From assembly GCA_963556695.1 (NCBI GenBank), contig CAUWAG010000004.1, forward strand, positions 558,001 to 622,000: 64,000 nt of DNA, read 5' to 3'. This document shows, one piece after another, positions 38,932 to 50,632 of the stretch; positions within the stretch are counted from its first letter, which is position 1; the number at the start of each line of letters is the position of its first letter. The stretch is from Anthostomella pinea. Its lineage: Eukaryota; Ascomycota; Sordariomycetes; Xylariales; Xylariaceae. Made by a program: the position numbers and the translations under genes. The notes beneath the pieces were generated by a model. That model was not told the origin of the DNA. It ran no database searches and saw nothing but the letters and a program-made list of their open reading frames with translations.

Positions 38932-40278
38932 TCAGAACCCTTCACCAAGTAGCACCGTCCTGCCTCCTCCGTACCACAAGGTTCCGACCCGGACATCGAG
39001 GCCCTTCTCCTGGCCAACGACCCATTCCCCGACCAAGCCGGCGTCGTGCTTCTCCCACACCTCCGCCTCCAACCACCTGTTGATCTCGTCGATGGCCTCG
39101 ACCCACTTCTTCCGCTGCTCCGGCGTCGCATGGTCTTCGTTCGTGAGGTACCGCCCCAGAGTGATATGAGCGCTTGGTACGATGTATCGCGAGTCGATGG
39201 TCATGCCGGCCTCCTTGGTCTTGTCCCACATGTCTCTTCTCAGGTGGTGGTACGTGTAGCCGTCCCCCTGCTTGAGCACTTCCACATTGTCGGGTGCCAC
39301 CGGTGCTGAGGAGACCTTGGGCTCGCCAGCTGCGGGGAGGAACGAGACGGCGAAGGCTGAAAGGTCGTACGAGATCATGGGCTTCACGAGACGGGCTCGG
39401 TGATGGTAGGTGTAGCTTGCGATGGATGGTATGGCGGGCTTCAACGTTTCCTTGATGGAGTCTATCTCCTCTGCGGTGCGGGAGAAAGCGAGTTCCAGCG
39501 TGGTGATGTGCATTCGGTGCAAGGGCATCAACCATATATCTAGAAGTCGTATTAGTCAATGCTGTAAGGACCTTGAATATGGTCTTCGTGCTGCCATCGT
39601 GTACTTGTGAGTGGCTTCTATGAAGACATCATGCTGATGTTGCTTTCGTTGACTCCGACAACTCGATGGGATGGCCGTCCCAAACGCGAACAGAATTAGG
39701 GAGACTCGACTTACTCGGCGCAGCGGCCTTGAGCCTTCTCTGGATTGCTTCTGCCAGCTCGAGTACATGAATGGGCGGTCGACCCCAGAAGGTCATGCAA
39801 TGCCTCGTATCCTTGAAGCCAGGTTCTATGAGCGGGTCTTGCAGTCTGAGCAGGTACGGGTCTATGATCAACTCGTTGAAGGCAGGAGCTCGGAAATTGT
39901 CTGCTTGCTGGGCATTCCGCTTTATGCGGTGAGCCGCATACAGTGCTTGGATTTCTGCCTACTCATTCCGTCAGCTTTTGAAGCAGTTGATGATGAGATC
40001 GTAACTTGGGTGCGAGGTTCTTCTCCCACCCCCTTTTTTTCATTCCATCTTTCGAAGACTACAACCCAACCCAAGACAACACAACACAACATGCAACGGC
40101 ACAGCAAAGCAGAATTCAAAATACGCAAGACGTAAGTAAACAGGGCCAACTCAACTGGATCATCATTACAAGCCTCGATGAGAGCATTGTACGGGTTCTC
40201 TCCCGGTTTGACCACCACCCCAGACAGGTCCTCCAACTTATTCCTGACATCTGTCGACTCGAGGACTGGCGGCTCCAT
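38932..40278 (-). CDS. 2H phosphoesterase-like protein (RNA ligase/cyclic phosphodiesterase superfamily)
   Basis: Exons 40278-40156, 39958-39715 and 39539-38932 give about 324 aa. Two HxT motifs define the 2H fold: MHITTLEL and SAHITLGRYL, roughly 110 residues apart. Enzymes of this fold hydrolyse 2',3'-cyclic or 1''-phosphates of RNA and ADP-ribose derivatives. Upstream, ALYAAHRIKRNAQQ and WGRPPIHVLELAEAIQ look like a conserved fungal N-terminal domain. The third exon joins well (GTAAGT..TTCTAG). The first intron uses a weak GTTGAG donor, so the first exon is provisional; a start at 40320 in another register is the alternative. The intermediate spacing differs from classical tRNA cyclic phosphodiesterases; substrate is unknown. 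Confidence 0.75.
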
Positions 40279-42216
40279 GGTGTTCCTAGCACGACCCTCC
40301 CGCGTCGCCAGTTGACACACCCAGCACGGCTCGAGCTCTCAGATCAAAGTCCAAACTGCCTCTATAGCGGGAAGCAGCCCCCTTATATAGATGAGCGATC
40401 AAACAGGGGTGATATGGAGCTGAGCCTCGGTATTCTGTTCGAGTAACAGGTAATCCAGTCTGTTTGTTGCGCCCCGGCCTTGGGTGGGGGCTTAAGCGAG
40501 CCGCGAGCGATAGCGCCTGTGATAGCGCCTGTGATAGCGCCTGCGATTATGCCTGCAATTACGCCGGCGCCAGTGCTAACGAAATGTGTACCGTTTCGCC
40601 CGACACAACCATTTTGAACTCGCAACGTCCTTTCTACCTCTTCAATCGGCTCGTTGTTTCTCCATCCACCAACTCCTCACGCCGCGTGGCTCGAGATATC
40701 TGGATATTCTCATGCTAGGTGCAGGCAGGGATGGCAGACAAGCTCTCAACTATTGTGTCGACCCTGGTGGCTGCAGGTGGCACATGCGTTCGTTATGGTC
40801 AGCTCGATATTTCGAGAAGGGACCGACAGCACCTCCAGGGGACCGTACATGCGGCCCCGGTTCCGCCGGGCGGCGCTTGACCGGTCGGAACATCGAATAT
40901 TCCGCCACAGCTTCTCATACACTTCTTGCCCTTCTGAAATATCTTCCTGAAGGGGAAATGTTGCGTCTCAAGGCTCGAACCACGAATGCGGAAACCGATT
41001 TGAGACTACTGATCCAGTGGCTCGTGAACTTTAACTAACGCCAAGTCCAGAATGCCCTTAGTGGTTGAAACCATGGGCAGTCAACATAAGCATCAAGTGC
41101 GGGATGCAACATCCGACAGTGTCATGCCAAGCTCGAGTAAGTTGCCCAGTACCATGTCTTACACAAGCGTGAAGACCGTATTGTGAATAGCACAAGTCAT
41201 TCACGTGTTGTTGGCTCTGTTATGTTGTCACTCGAGCGGTACACAAGTATCATACCAGTCGGACGATACTCCTGTTCCTATCAACGAGCCGTGTTCACCT
41301 GCCCAAGTGGGATATCTTCAGGATAGACTTCGTCAGGTTGTCGTGTCTTGGTCAGTGAAAAGTGCAAGGGGACCTTGAGGGTGAACAACACGGCACAATG
41401 TATAACCATACTCACAAATGGCTCATGATCGGGCGTTGAGCCCGAGTGCCAACTACGGACAGGGTGCAGACAACATCAAGTGGATGGAGACAATGAGACG
41501 GTATCCATGTGATGAAAGACCGCCATGCCAAAGGTTGATGGTCAATCCTATGGTCCCAGGCAAGGCCAGTTGTGATGACTACCATGAACTCAACCAGCCT
41601 CTTAGTGTCAACGACATTATGTGACAAAGAGCCGTCTGGGGAGACCGGGGATAGTCACTTGACTATAACCAGATGCACCTCCAGTGCAAGAGAGTTGCCA
41701 ACACATTGATAACACTTCGATCATTTGTCTGTTTTGGGAGTGGCTGCCCATGTTACTATTGGAAGCAACTCCCAGCTGGGTATGGACCGAGACAAGGATG
41801 CCATTGGATTGGAAGGCCACTTCGGCGGTGCCCCTATGTGGCTACAAATCGTTGGCCTCCCACCTGTCGACTGTCGACTGCCGACTGCCGCTGACGACTG
41901 GCACTCCTCGTTCCTCGCCCCTGCCCTGAAGCTGCACACTTCAGTGATCCAGCCACAACATGGTCACTGATGGATGACCTTGGACCCGCACGGCTTGAGT
42001 ATGTTTGTTGTTGCTAAGAAACCAACCCTAGCCCCATGTCCTGGGCTGCAAATTCATCTGGCGAATAGGCCACAACATCCTCGTCCAACCTTTCTGGTTT
42101 CACCACATTCCTCAACTTCTGCTGAAGGTTGCTGATCACCGCTCATGTTCCCATTCTGGTTTCAAGCATACTCTCCTCTATCTTGCCCATAATCCAATTC
42201 CTCATCGCCTTCTACC
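40279..42216. other. intergenic with 12-bp tandem repeat
   Basis: Divergent upstream region shared by the 2H gene and the DNMT5-like gene. Frames are short and uninformative. A tandem repeat at 40509-40568 is the only structure I can define. Confidence 0.5.
40509..40568. repeat. 12-bp tandem repeat, about 5 copies
   Basis: Unit GATAGCGCCTGT: two exact copies, a third differing at the last base, then two more diverged copies. The differences are mainly transitions. The minus strand reads as repeated GAIT/GAIA in one frame, but no gene context supports translation. Confidence 0.85.
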
Positions 42217-45200
42217 ATGCCTCCCAAACGTGGGAATGAGGCCGACGCCATCTCCTCCCCAGAGAAGCGCGCCAAAACCGATAGCTCTCGTGCAGCCGTC
42301 AGTCTTGACCTAAAACCCATCACCAATGTCTACGAAGCATTCCTCGACCTGACTGGAAAATGCACCCAGTAGTTGAAGGCTATAGCTGACAAGGGCGGGG
42401 TACACGTTCGAGTCGCTACCATGTGTTCGGGCACAGAAGCCCCCATCTTTGCACTCAAGATGTTTCAGGACAGCTTTGCCAAGCTCCACAATGGCAAGCA
42501 GCTCATCTCAATCAACCATGTCTTCAGCGTCGAAATCGAGCCGTTCAAGCAAGCCTATATCCGCCGGAACACAACGGGAAGCACCGTCTTTCGCGACGTG
42601 ACAGACTTTGTGAACCCGAAAGACGATCAAGCGTATGTCATTGCCCTTGTCATTGCCCTTGTGTTGTATACAATCATTTGGCTAACTAGTTTTCTAGGCC
42701 GACCGCCATGGGCGGCTTGGAAGCAATTCCCGGCAACATCGACATTGTTGCAGGTTGCTCCTGTGTCGATTTTTCTACACTCAACAACAAGAAACTGAAG
42801 GACATGGGTGTAAAAGTTGACGACCCGACGTCCACGGAGCAGGTCAAGTCCTGGTTCAAGAAAGCCTCCGAGAAAATCAATTCCGGCAACTCTGGAATGG
42901 CTCAGTCCCAGCTCACCTTCTTCTCCATGCTCAATTATGCGAATGATCGACGGCCTAAGGTCGTGATCTTGGAGAATGTGATGAGTGCACCCTGGGAAGA
43001 AATTTGCGATGTGTGGTTCAACGAGGTAATCAACTATGCCGCTACTTCCACGAAACTAGACACAAAGGACTTCTACATCCCGCACACAAGAACCAGAGGC
43101 TATCTCATCACTGTTGATCGCTACCATTTCGGAGACAAATCGGACGAAATAGTTCGCCATTGGAAACAGACAATTTGCCAGCTCGAGCGAAAAGCCTCCT
43201 CTCCCCTCACGGATTGGGTACTCCCGTCGAATCACCCTCTCACCATCCGAGCTCGTCAAGACGATTCCGAGAGAGCGTTGAGACTTCGGGCCCGTGATAG
43301 CGACTGGGAACATAGCAAGCTGCGACACGTCCGAGTCCGTCGGGTTGAAAAACTTGGCGATGACCGCCCCCTGCCTGGATGGGGCTCCCACGGGGCAAAG
43401 AAGCCGTACGATCGACTCGACCGGCTTGTCGTTGCGTCTCTGGGCGATCGCGCCATGGACTGCATCGAGATCAATTACCTGCGCGGTAAAGTGTCGAAAT
43501 TCGACTCCCAATACAAGGTGCAGGTTTTTGACCTCAGCCAGAACATCGATCGGAGCGGTTTTAACACCAACCTTGGCCTATCGAACTGCATCCTATCGAA
43601 CTGCATCACGCCAAGAGGACAGATCTTTGTCACCGACCAGTGCCGATTGCTCTCGGGGTATGAGGCCCTCGCCATGCAGGGTCTGCCCCTGGACTATCTG
43701 GATTTAACAAGAGAGTCGCAAGAGGAGCTGCGGGACCTTGCTGGCAACGCCATGAGAACGACCGTCGCTGGCGCAGCTGTCATGAATATGCTGCTCACCG
43801 TCGATGGCTATACGGACAACGCCAGACCATTCTTCAAATTGATTGACAACACAGGAAGCCAACAATGCGACTCCCACTTCTCTAACCCGCAAGCCGATCT
43901 TTACGGACATCACGACTTCAGCACCACAAAGAAGCCCTCGACAGATATGCAGTCCCTCCTGAAGCTCGCGCAAAGCTGCCGACGGTATTGCTACTGCAGC
44001 GGAGCCGCAAAGTATAGCACGGAATGCTTCAAGAAGTGTCGTGTTTGCGGCACGATCCGCTGTTTCTGGTGTGCTGGTAATCCTGTCCATGAATATCATG
44101 CGTTCACCAGACCTGAGTCTGTTCCGCTCGATTCTGTGAGCTACAGAATCATGGGATTTGTCCCCAGTGTCATCAAGAATGTCGTCGTTCGCGACTCCTT
44201 TGCGTCAGGAGACTCTCAGTTTACTAGCACGCTCGCCGCAATTCCCGAGCTTATTGAGGCTCTCTGCAGTGCGACCTTCTACTATAAGCAGGTCCTTGTC
44301 ACCGAGCAGATAATAATCTGGTATTCTGCTGAAGACCCCGACGCTAGCTTTGCACTCCGGGGCGTGATCTCGGATCAAGGCATATCGTGGTACCTTTCCC
44401 TGGCATCTTGGTGTTCGCTCGCAGACAGCGTCGTTGGAAACTCTGGACGCAAGCTGGATCGAGAAGATCTAGAGCGACCCTTTGCCCGGTTCGTACTGGC
44501 CCAGAATGATGCAAGGCTAGTCCCCATTCGTGTCTCGTGGGCCATGTGGAATTTCGATCCAGTCTCTGAATCTGAGTGTTTTTCGTTCCACAGACAACAG
44601 CTTGCACCTTGAGAGAGTGGTAGAACACAGTGTATCTCATCTCCCAGAGCCTATACAACACGACGTGGAGTCTCTTTTCGGGGTTTACCAGCACCAGCCA
44701 GGCTGCGACTCATCTCGAGACAGCCTTCATTTCTGTGAAGACAAGGGCCTCTACCTCTTCGAGGATCCGTCGAAAACCCTAGCGGCCGATCATGACTTAT
44801 ATGTCATCTCTCGAGAATGCAGGGCTTTGGAGACCTACGAGCACCGTGGGCTACTGGTCAAATTCCCGAAATTTTGGGATCACAAGACTATAAGTGCCAC
44901 GGGCCATTGGCTCAAGGCGGGGCCCAATGACAGAAACACGCTCTGCTTCACTGAACAGGAGCCCTTCAAGGATGTGGAACGGCTTTGTATTTCTCGTGAC
45001 GCCGTCAACTCCTGCAGCGAAGCACTGCCTGCTGCGGTGCGCTCTGAAGGCGGCCATCGGGGTCAAGTCCTTGCCAGATTTGACGCTATTAGGCACAGCC
45101 ATGGTGACAAGCAATTGGTCTTGTCTAAGTACGGTTTTGCCGACAACCAGACAGACCACCGTCCTGCTGGTTGGGTCGATGTAGCGAAGGCGGACCTGGC

Positions 45201-48200
45201 GCCACTGATTGAATACTTGTCACCTATGAATGTCAAATTGGCTGGCAAGGAATTCTTACGGCTTAAGATCGACCTCCCTAAACTCACCGAATCCTGCTCA
45301 ACTTGCTCCCCGCCTATACCAAAAGTTCACTGGATCGCGATCAAGGCGGATAAGCGAGTACCTCACACGGTATACCAGGAGATGACGGCTTATGAGAATC
45401 AGCTGAGACAACGCCCGCCTGTCTTCCAAGTCCAGATCAAAAAAGCAGACACCTCCAAGGTCCATGGCAACAGCGACATTGACCCAACAGGAGGTCAAAT
45501 GAGCAAGCTCAGTTTGCAATACATCTTGAACGGAGATGAACTTGGACATCAAGCATCGTCCTATCTACTGCAAGGTGGTGCTGCGACCTTGCAAAAGTCC
45601 ACTACATCTGATATCGAAATGATTGCTTGGACAGACGTTGCTGCTGCAGATATTCTGTACCATACTTTCAAGTCTTTCAGCGAGTCTCTAATCCCTCTCG
45701 ACCGCATGGAGAATGTCTTGCCACTGATACAAGCAACGGCAGGGTTCAATGGTAAGCTGCTAGGCAATCAACAACGATCGTTGTCTTGGATGCTCCAACG
45801 AGAGACAAGTGGCCTTCACTTTCAGGAGCGCGAGATAGAAGAGGTTCTTGTACCCGAATTGAAGCTACGCTTCGCTGGCCGAGCTACGCGACAGGTCTGT
45901 CGTCGTGGCGGCGTACTTGCCGACGACCCAGGCTACGGTAAAACAGTGGTCACCCTCGCGCTGATCGCGGCCCAGAGAAAATTCGACGAGAACGGTTTGA
46001 TCAAGACTCGAAGCACTGACGAGGGCCTCGCATGTTACCCCCTTAACGGCTCTCTCATTGTCGTACCAGGGCACTTGACAGCGCAGTGGAGTGCTGAAGC
46101 TAAGCATTTCCTTCAACTTGAAGACCATGACGTCCTCGTCATTCAGAGTTGCAAGGATCTGATGGGTACTCCGAAAGCCTTGTTGCAGAAATTCGAGACA
46201 GCCAAGATCATCATCGTGAGCACCGAGATTCTGGCTGGAAAGGGCGGCGACGGCTACTATGATGCTCTTGCGAAATGGGCAGGCGCTATGCAGCCACCTG
46301 ATCGATCAGCTGCCCAACAGCGTCCATTCCGGGATTGGTACGAGGACGCAGTCCTTGACGTGCGAAAGCATGCTGTACCCCTTCTATCGACCCTTGATGC
46401 GGATAATCGAGTCAATATCGGCGATGAGCTCCGCAAGATCGCCAATCGCCGTGACATTCGCAGAAAAGAGTACTTCGCCGCTGTTGGTGACTACCAAAAA
46501 AGAGAGACGAGAGAGAACCTAGCACCGGCTGACATGGGCGACGTCAAGGAGAAAGGCCTACATACTAAAGAGAAGGAGTCCGGCTTTTGGGCACAACTTG
46601 ACCGGCAGGAAATCCTCAAGGGCAGAACCATTTTCCCACTTGAAGCCTTCAGCTTTGCGAGAGTCGTCTATGACGAATTTTCGTACAGCAACGGCTACGT
46701 AGGATTGTTCGTCAGAAACTGCAGCACTTACGCAAAATGGGTTCTTTCTGCGACACCGCCGACGCAGAAACTTGGCGACATTTGCGTCATTGGCGACATA
46801 TTGAACGTACATGTTGCCCGACCGATTGAAGCACGAATCGGTCTCCCGCGGATAACGGAGGGCCCAAAGTTGCCTGATCGTACCAATGGGGAGATGCAGC
46901 TGACGCATGGAAAGCTGCAATCCGACCAGAGTGTGAGAGAGCGGCAGGACCAGGGGCATATGTTTCTGAAGCACTTTGCCAGCGCTAACCCCCTCGACGA
47001 CTGCACCTATACCAAAGGACTTCAAGTCGAGGAGCATGTTGTCGTTTCGAACATGGACCCTGAAGAGACTATCCATTACCTGGACCTCCAACAGGACTTG
47101 CATCATTGTGGCCTGGATGTTGACAAGTTGCGCCGTGAATCGATGGCGCTGCTACCTGTGACACGGAGTTGGCAAGGAACGAACGGCAGGCTTCTCGCTG
47201 GGCAGAATCTATGCCTCCGTGCTTCACTGCGGCCCGCCCAAACTTCAGCAGGCGTGGGAGTACGGGGCTTTCGTCACGCTCTTTTAGTCGCAGCGCAGAA
47301 CTATTTGAGGATCGTGGCGGAGAAGGCGCTTTGGCTTGTCCAACGCATGGTCAGCATAAGTGAAGAGACCGTGTCAGATTCGGCGAAGAATTCGGTCACC
47401 GACATTTACATCATGTTCCGAAAGCTCTGGGCCAAGGACGTCAGCTTCTTTGGTGGAGCCGATGCCTACGACGCGGTCTTCGAGGCCATTATTCCGACTG
47501 GATTCACGATTCCACCTCTTCCAGGCCCCGAGGTCGGAGACAAGCCCTCGAGCGGCGAAGTGAAGAGTCTGCGGGACTTGGAAGCGGAAAGACATTATTC
47601 TTTCGCAGCTTATTTCGCGCTAGCCAAGGATGACGTTACTCTTCTGGACGACACAGAGGTTCAGGCCCTTGTGCAAGACCTCAAGGGTCGGTCGCCTCAA
47701 CTGAAAGAACGGCCAGCGGAATCGGATGCGTCGCCAACCGGCCTGTTCCCACGCCAGCAGCTGGAGGAATACATTGAGGAGAATATCCTGCAGAAGGAAT
47801 ACGAACGGGCGGAAGAGACGACCCGTGCCCCTACGCCAACGTTCCAGGAAAATCTCACTAACTCATCCGACTACACTGGCAATAAAGATCCTCTATTAGA
47901 CCTGTGCCGCCGGCGAGGTGTCAAAAGCAACTCAGCGGACAAGAAGGACATCGTGGTCCAACGTCTGAAGGATTACGACTCGGGGGACCTCCAGCCTCAG
48001 GACTACGCTGCGGCTGCTTTCTGTAAGCTTGAGCGAGCCCTGTACCCTCGCAAAGATCAAACGGTCAAAGTGCGTGGTGGAACCTTCACTCGCACACAGA
48101 GTGCCGTGCATAACGCCGCTCTTGCGATGTAAACCGCCCTTGACCATTTCATCTGCCTAAGAAAGCAGTTGACCGTTGTCGAGAGTCTATTGGCGCCGAA

Positions 48201-49898
48201 GGAGAAACGAAGCTGTTATGCCTGTGGCTAGAACACCTCGAATCTGCATTTGGTCCCCGAGTGCGGACACCTTCTGTGCGCGGAGCACTTTGATGGAACG
48301 AGCTGCGGCGACGTTGCGTCCAAGATAGATGGTCTGAAGAGTGGATGCCCCTCGGAGCTTGCCGGCAAGACCATACCCATGTCGAAATTTGACGGCGATG
48401 AACGCACCATCACTTGGGGCGCGACCTCCCCCAATGGCGCGCTCGCTGGCACTGCTACAAGCTTGACGGGCAGCCATGCTCATCTAAGCTCCAAGTCCGT
48501 CATGATAGTCGATGTTATCAAGCAGGTGCCAAAAGATGACTGCGTCCTCGTGTTCTCGCAACACGACGAACAGCTCGAGGAGCTCAAGCTTGCCATGGAT
48601 GCGAACGGGATATCGTTCGTGATGGGCAAGGAGGCTGCGACGTTCGCTCCAAAGAAGAAGGCGTTTACGGAATCGGCCATGGCTGAGATCTCAATTACTG
48701 CGAAGGCGTCAGCCTCTGCTCCGGTCTCGCCCAACCCGAACCCGAACAAGAAGGAAAGAAGTAGCCCCGACTACTACACCCCCGAGGACAACTCTTCTGA
48801 GGTTTCTGCCCGTCGCAAGTTGCGCAGAGTTGGCGACGATGCGGCCAGTTCATCCGCAATGCTTATTGCTAATCAAGCCCCGGTTCCCGAGGCTTCTGGC
48901 CTTACCAGCTCTGGATCATCCGCTACCAGAGCGACTCGACCGAGAACTGCGAGGGCGAACCAAACACGCAATGTCCAGCAGTATACACCTGCGCCGAAGA
49001 GGCCTGCATCTTATGATCCGAAGAATCCTCCCCCTAAGGACGAGCCACATCCGATTTCCACAACACACATACTGCCCTAGGAAGGCATTGAGAGTGTTCA
49101 GAAGACAAGCTGCGGGAACTTTGCGATGAACGAGGACTAAATGCCCTGGGTTCTGTTGGTGAACTGAGAGATCGTCTCAGGGCCTGGACGGACAAACCCA
49201 CAAGACATCGCTTCTTACGGGCAAACACGATCGGTGGCCGAAGGCGACTTTGGAGGCAATTTGCCGTGGACGTGGTATTCCACACAGCGACACATCCAAC
49301 AAAGATCTGGTGAAGATTATCTATACGTGGATTAAGCGGAGACAAGAGCATCCGCTGGACGCACACGCTGGACCACCTTCGACAGCACCTTCGACAGCAC
49401 CTTGGACAGCACCTTGGACAGCTGCTTCGACAGCTGCTTCTAGCACTGATCCTGCTCAGCCTCCCCTCCTCAAGGTTGTTCTACTGAAGCTGAATGATTT
49501 GGAGTCGGCAGGCACGAACCTGCAATGGGCGAACCACATGATGTTCGCGAGTACCCTCGTCACAGAAAGCCAAGCAGACAGAGTATGACCAGTTCATGAA
49601 GCAAGCCAAAGGACGATGCGTTCGCATTGGACAGGAGAAGACAGTGCAAGTGTACCATTTCGTGACTGCGAACACCATAGAGGTCGATCTGCTCGAACTC
49701 AGACAGAAGTCCAAGGTGATAGTTGGCAGGAACGCGGCGATCGGCAAACTGGTGCGGAAGTCTGGTCCGGATAAGGCAGAACAGGCTGGACAACAGGCTG
49801 GAGACGAAGACCAGGTGACTTCTGTTCTCAGTGAAGGAGAAGTATGTCGGGTTGTCAATGAGCATAATTGGCTGTCAACCGTCGGGATCGAGTACTGA
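42217..49898 (+). pseudogene. DNMT5-type cytosine DNA methyltransferase fused to SNF2 ATPase, with stops and frame changes
   Basis: A ~7.7 kb locus encoding a cytosine-5 methyltransferase followed by a RING-containing SNF2 helicase, the architecture of the DNMT5 family (ATP-dependent maintenance methylation). Exons: 42217-42632, 42698-44529, then from 44594; the 64-nt intron at 44530-44593 reconciles the frames. Methyltransferase motifs: VATMCSGTEAP (I), GCSCVDFSTLNN (catalytic Cys loop, IV), VVILENVMSAPW (VI), HTRTRGYLIT (VIII), AGNAMRTTVAG (X). SNF2 motifs: GGVLADDPGYGKT (Walker A), VVYDEFSYSNG (II), WVLSATPPT (III); later CYACG..CGHLLC (RING) and GRCVRIGQEKTVQVYHF (VI). Lesions: TAG 42370-42372, TAA 48130-48132, TAG 48229-48231 (the last inside the RING), then frame changes near 49080-49100, 49180-49220 and 49575. 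No BAH or chromodomain is visible at the N-terminus. Some breaks could be missed introns. Confidence 0.88.
49381..49440. repeat. 12-bp minisatellite inside the DNMT5-like locus
   Basis: Five 12-bp units based on GACAGCACCTTC/G, the last two changed to GACAGCTGCTTC. In the local frame they encode Ser/Thr-Ala-Pro repeats. The tract lies between the third SAP-like segment and the helicase C-terminal motifs, so it would be a flexible linker if translated. Confidence 0.9.
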
Positions 49899-50632
49899 TT
49901 GGTGTGCCACTGGATGTTAATGTTATATTTATGTTAGTAGGAAAACTCCCCCGTAATAATCAGCTTTGATGTGATCAGTTATTCTTGATGCTTATTCCAC
50001 AGTGCTTATTCCATTCGCGAAACATTCACCCTGCACTTGCTGAACGAGGGGTGTACGCAGACTTTTAGAGGTTCAGTGTAGCTATTTCATTCTTTCGCGT
50101 TGATCCTCTCTACGTGGATGCAAGCGGGCAAATGGATTCATGCTATTCATGGCGAAATGCGCCATCGGGATACTACAGTACTGATCCCCTGTTCGCGGAG
50201 ACGTGAATCACCTTCTTCTCAAACCCCTTCTTGTCAAAGTGCCCGCAGTCACTACAGTATGCTAGCACATGCAAGTCTGGCTGTTACTTGACCACAAGAG
50301 TTGATCAAGGCATGCCGTACGGATGGGCGGTGATTGTAGCAGCCAAATTGAAGCCATCAACATTGAAGCCGTGAACAAGCTATTGTGTGACGAGATCCAC
50401 TTGTATAGGCTACCAGAGGGATGTTATATCTTGTTACTGTTCCCCCTAAGTCAGCTGCTAGATACTAACAGCACCGATCCCGTCCGGAACCGCCCGACAC
50501 ACCGACTCCGACCGTACTCCTGCTACGACTATCCACGCTACGCCAGAACACCATAACAACCATTCTGATCCCGTCCTCTGTTCCTCTCACAAAAACCAAC
50601 AAGAGACGCTCAACGCGGCACACACAAACAAG
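49899..50632. other. intergenic, ureidoglycolate lyase promoter side
   Basis: No gene seen. The 50 bp before the next ATG is A/C-rich, as in fungal leaders. Confidence 0.5.

Noticed and set aside
48023..48168. Intron with a good GTAAGC donor that would remove the TAA at 48130
   Set aside because: The 146-nt length would change frame although both sides are coding in the same frame, and the segment itself reads as coding.
42217..49898. Nuclear genetic code with TAG/TAA read as Gln
   Set aside because: Other genes in the window end normally at TAG, TAA or TGA.
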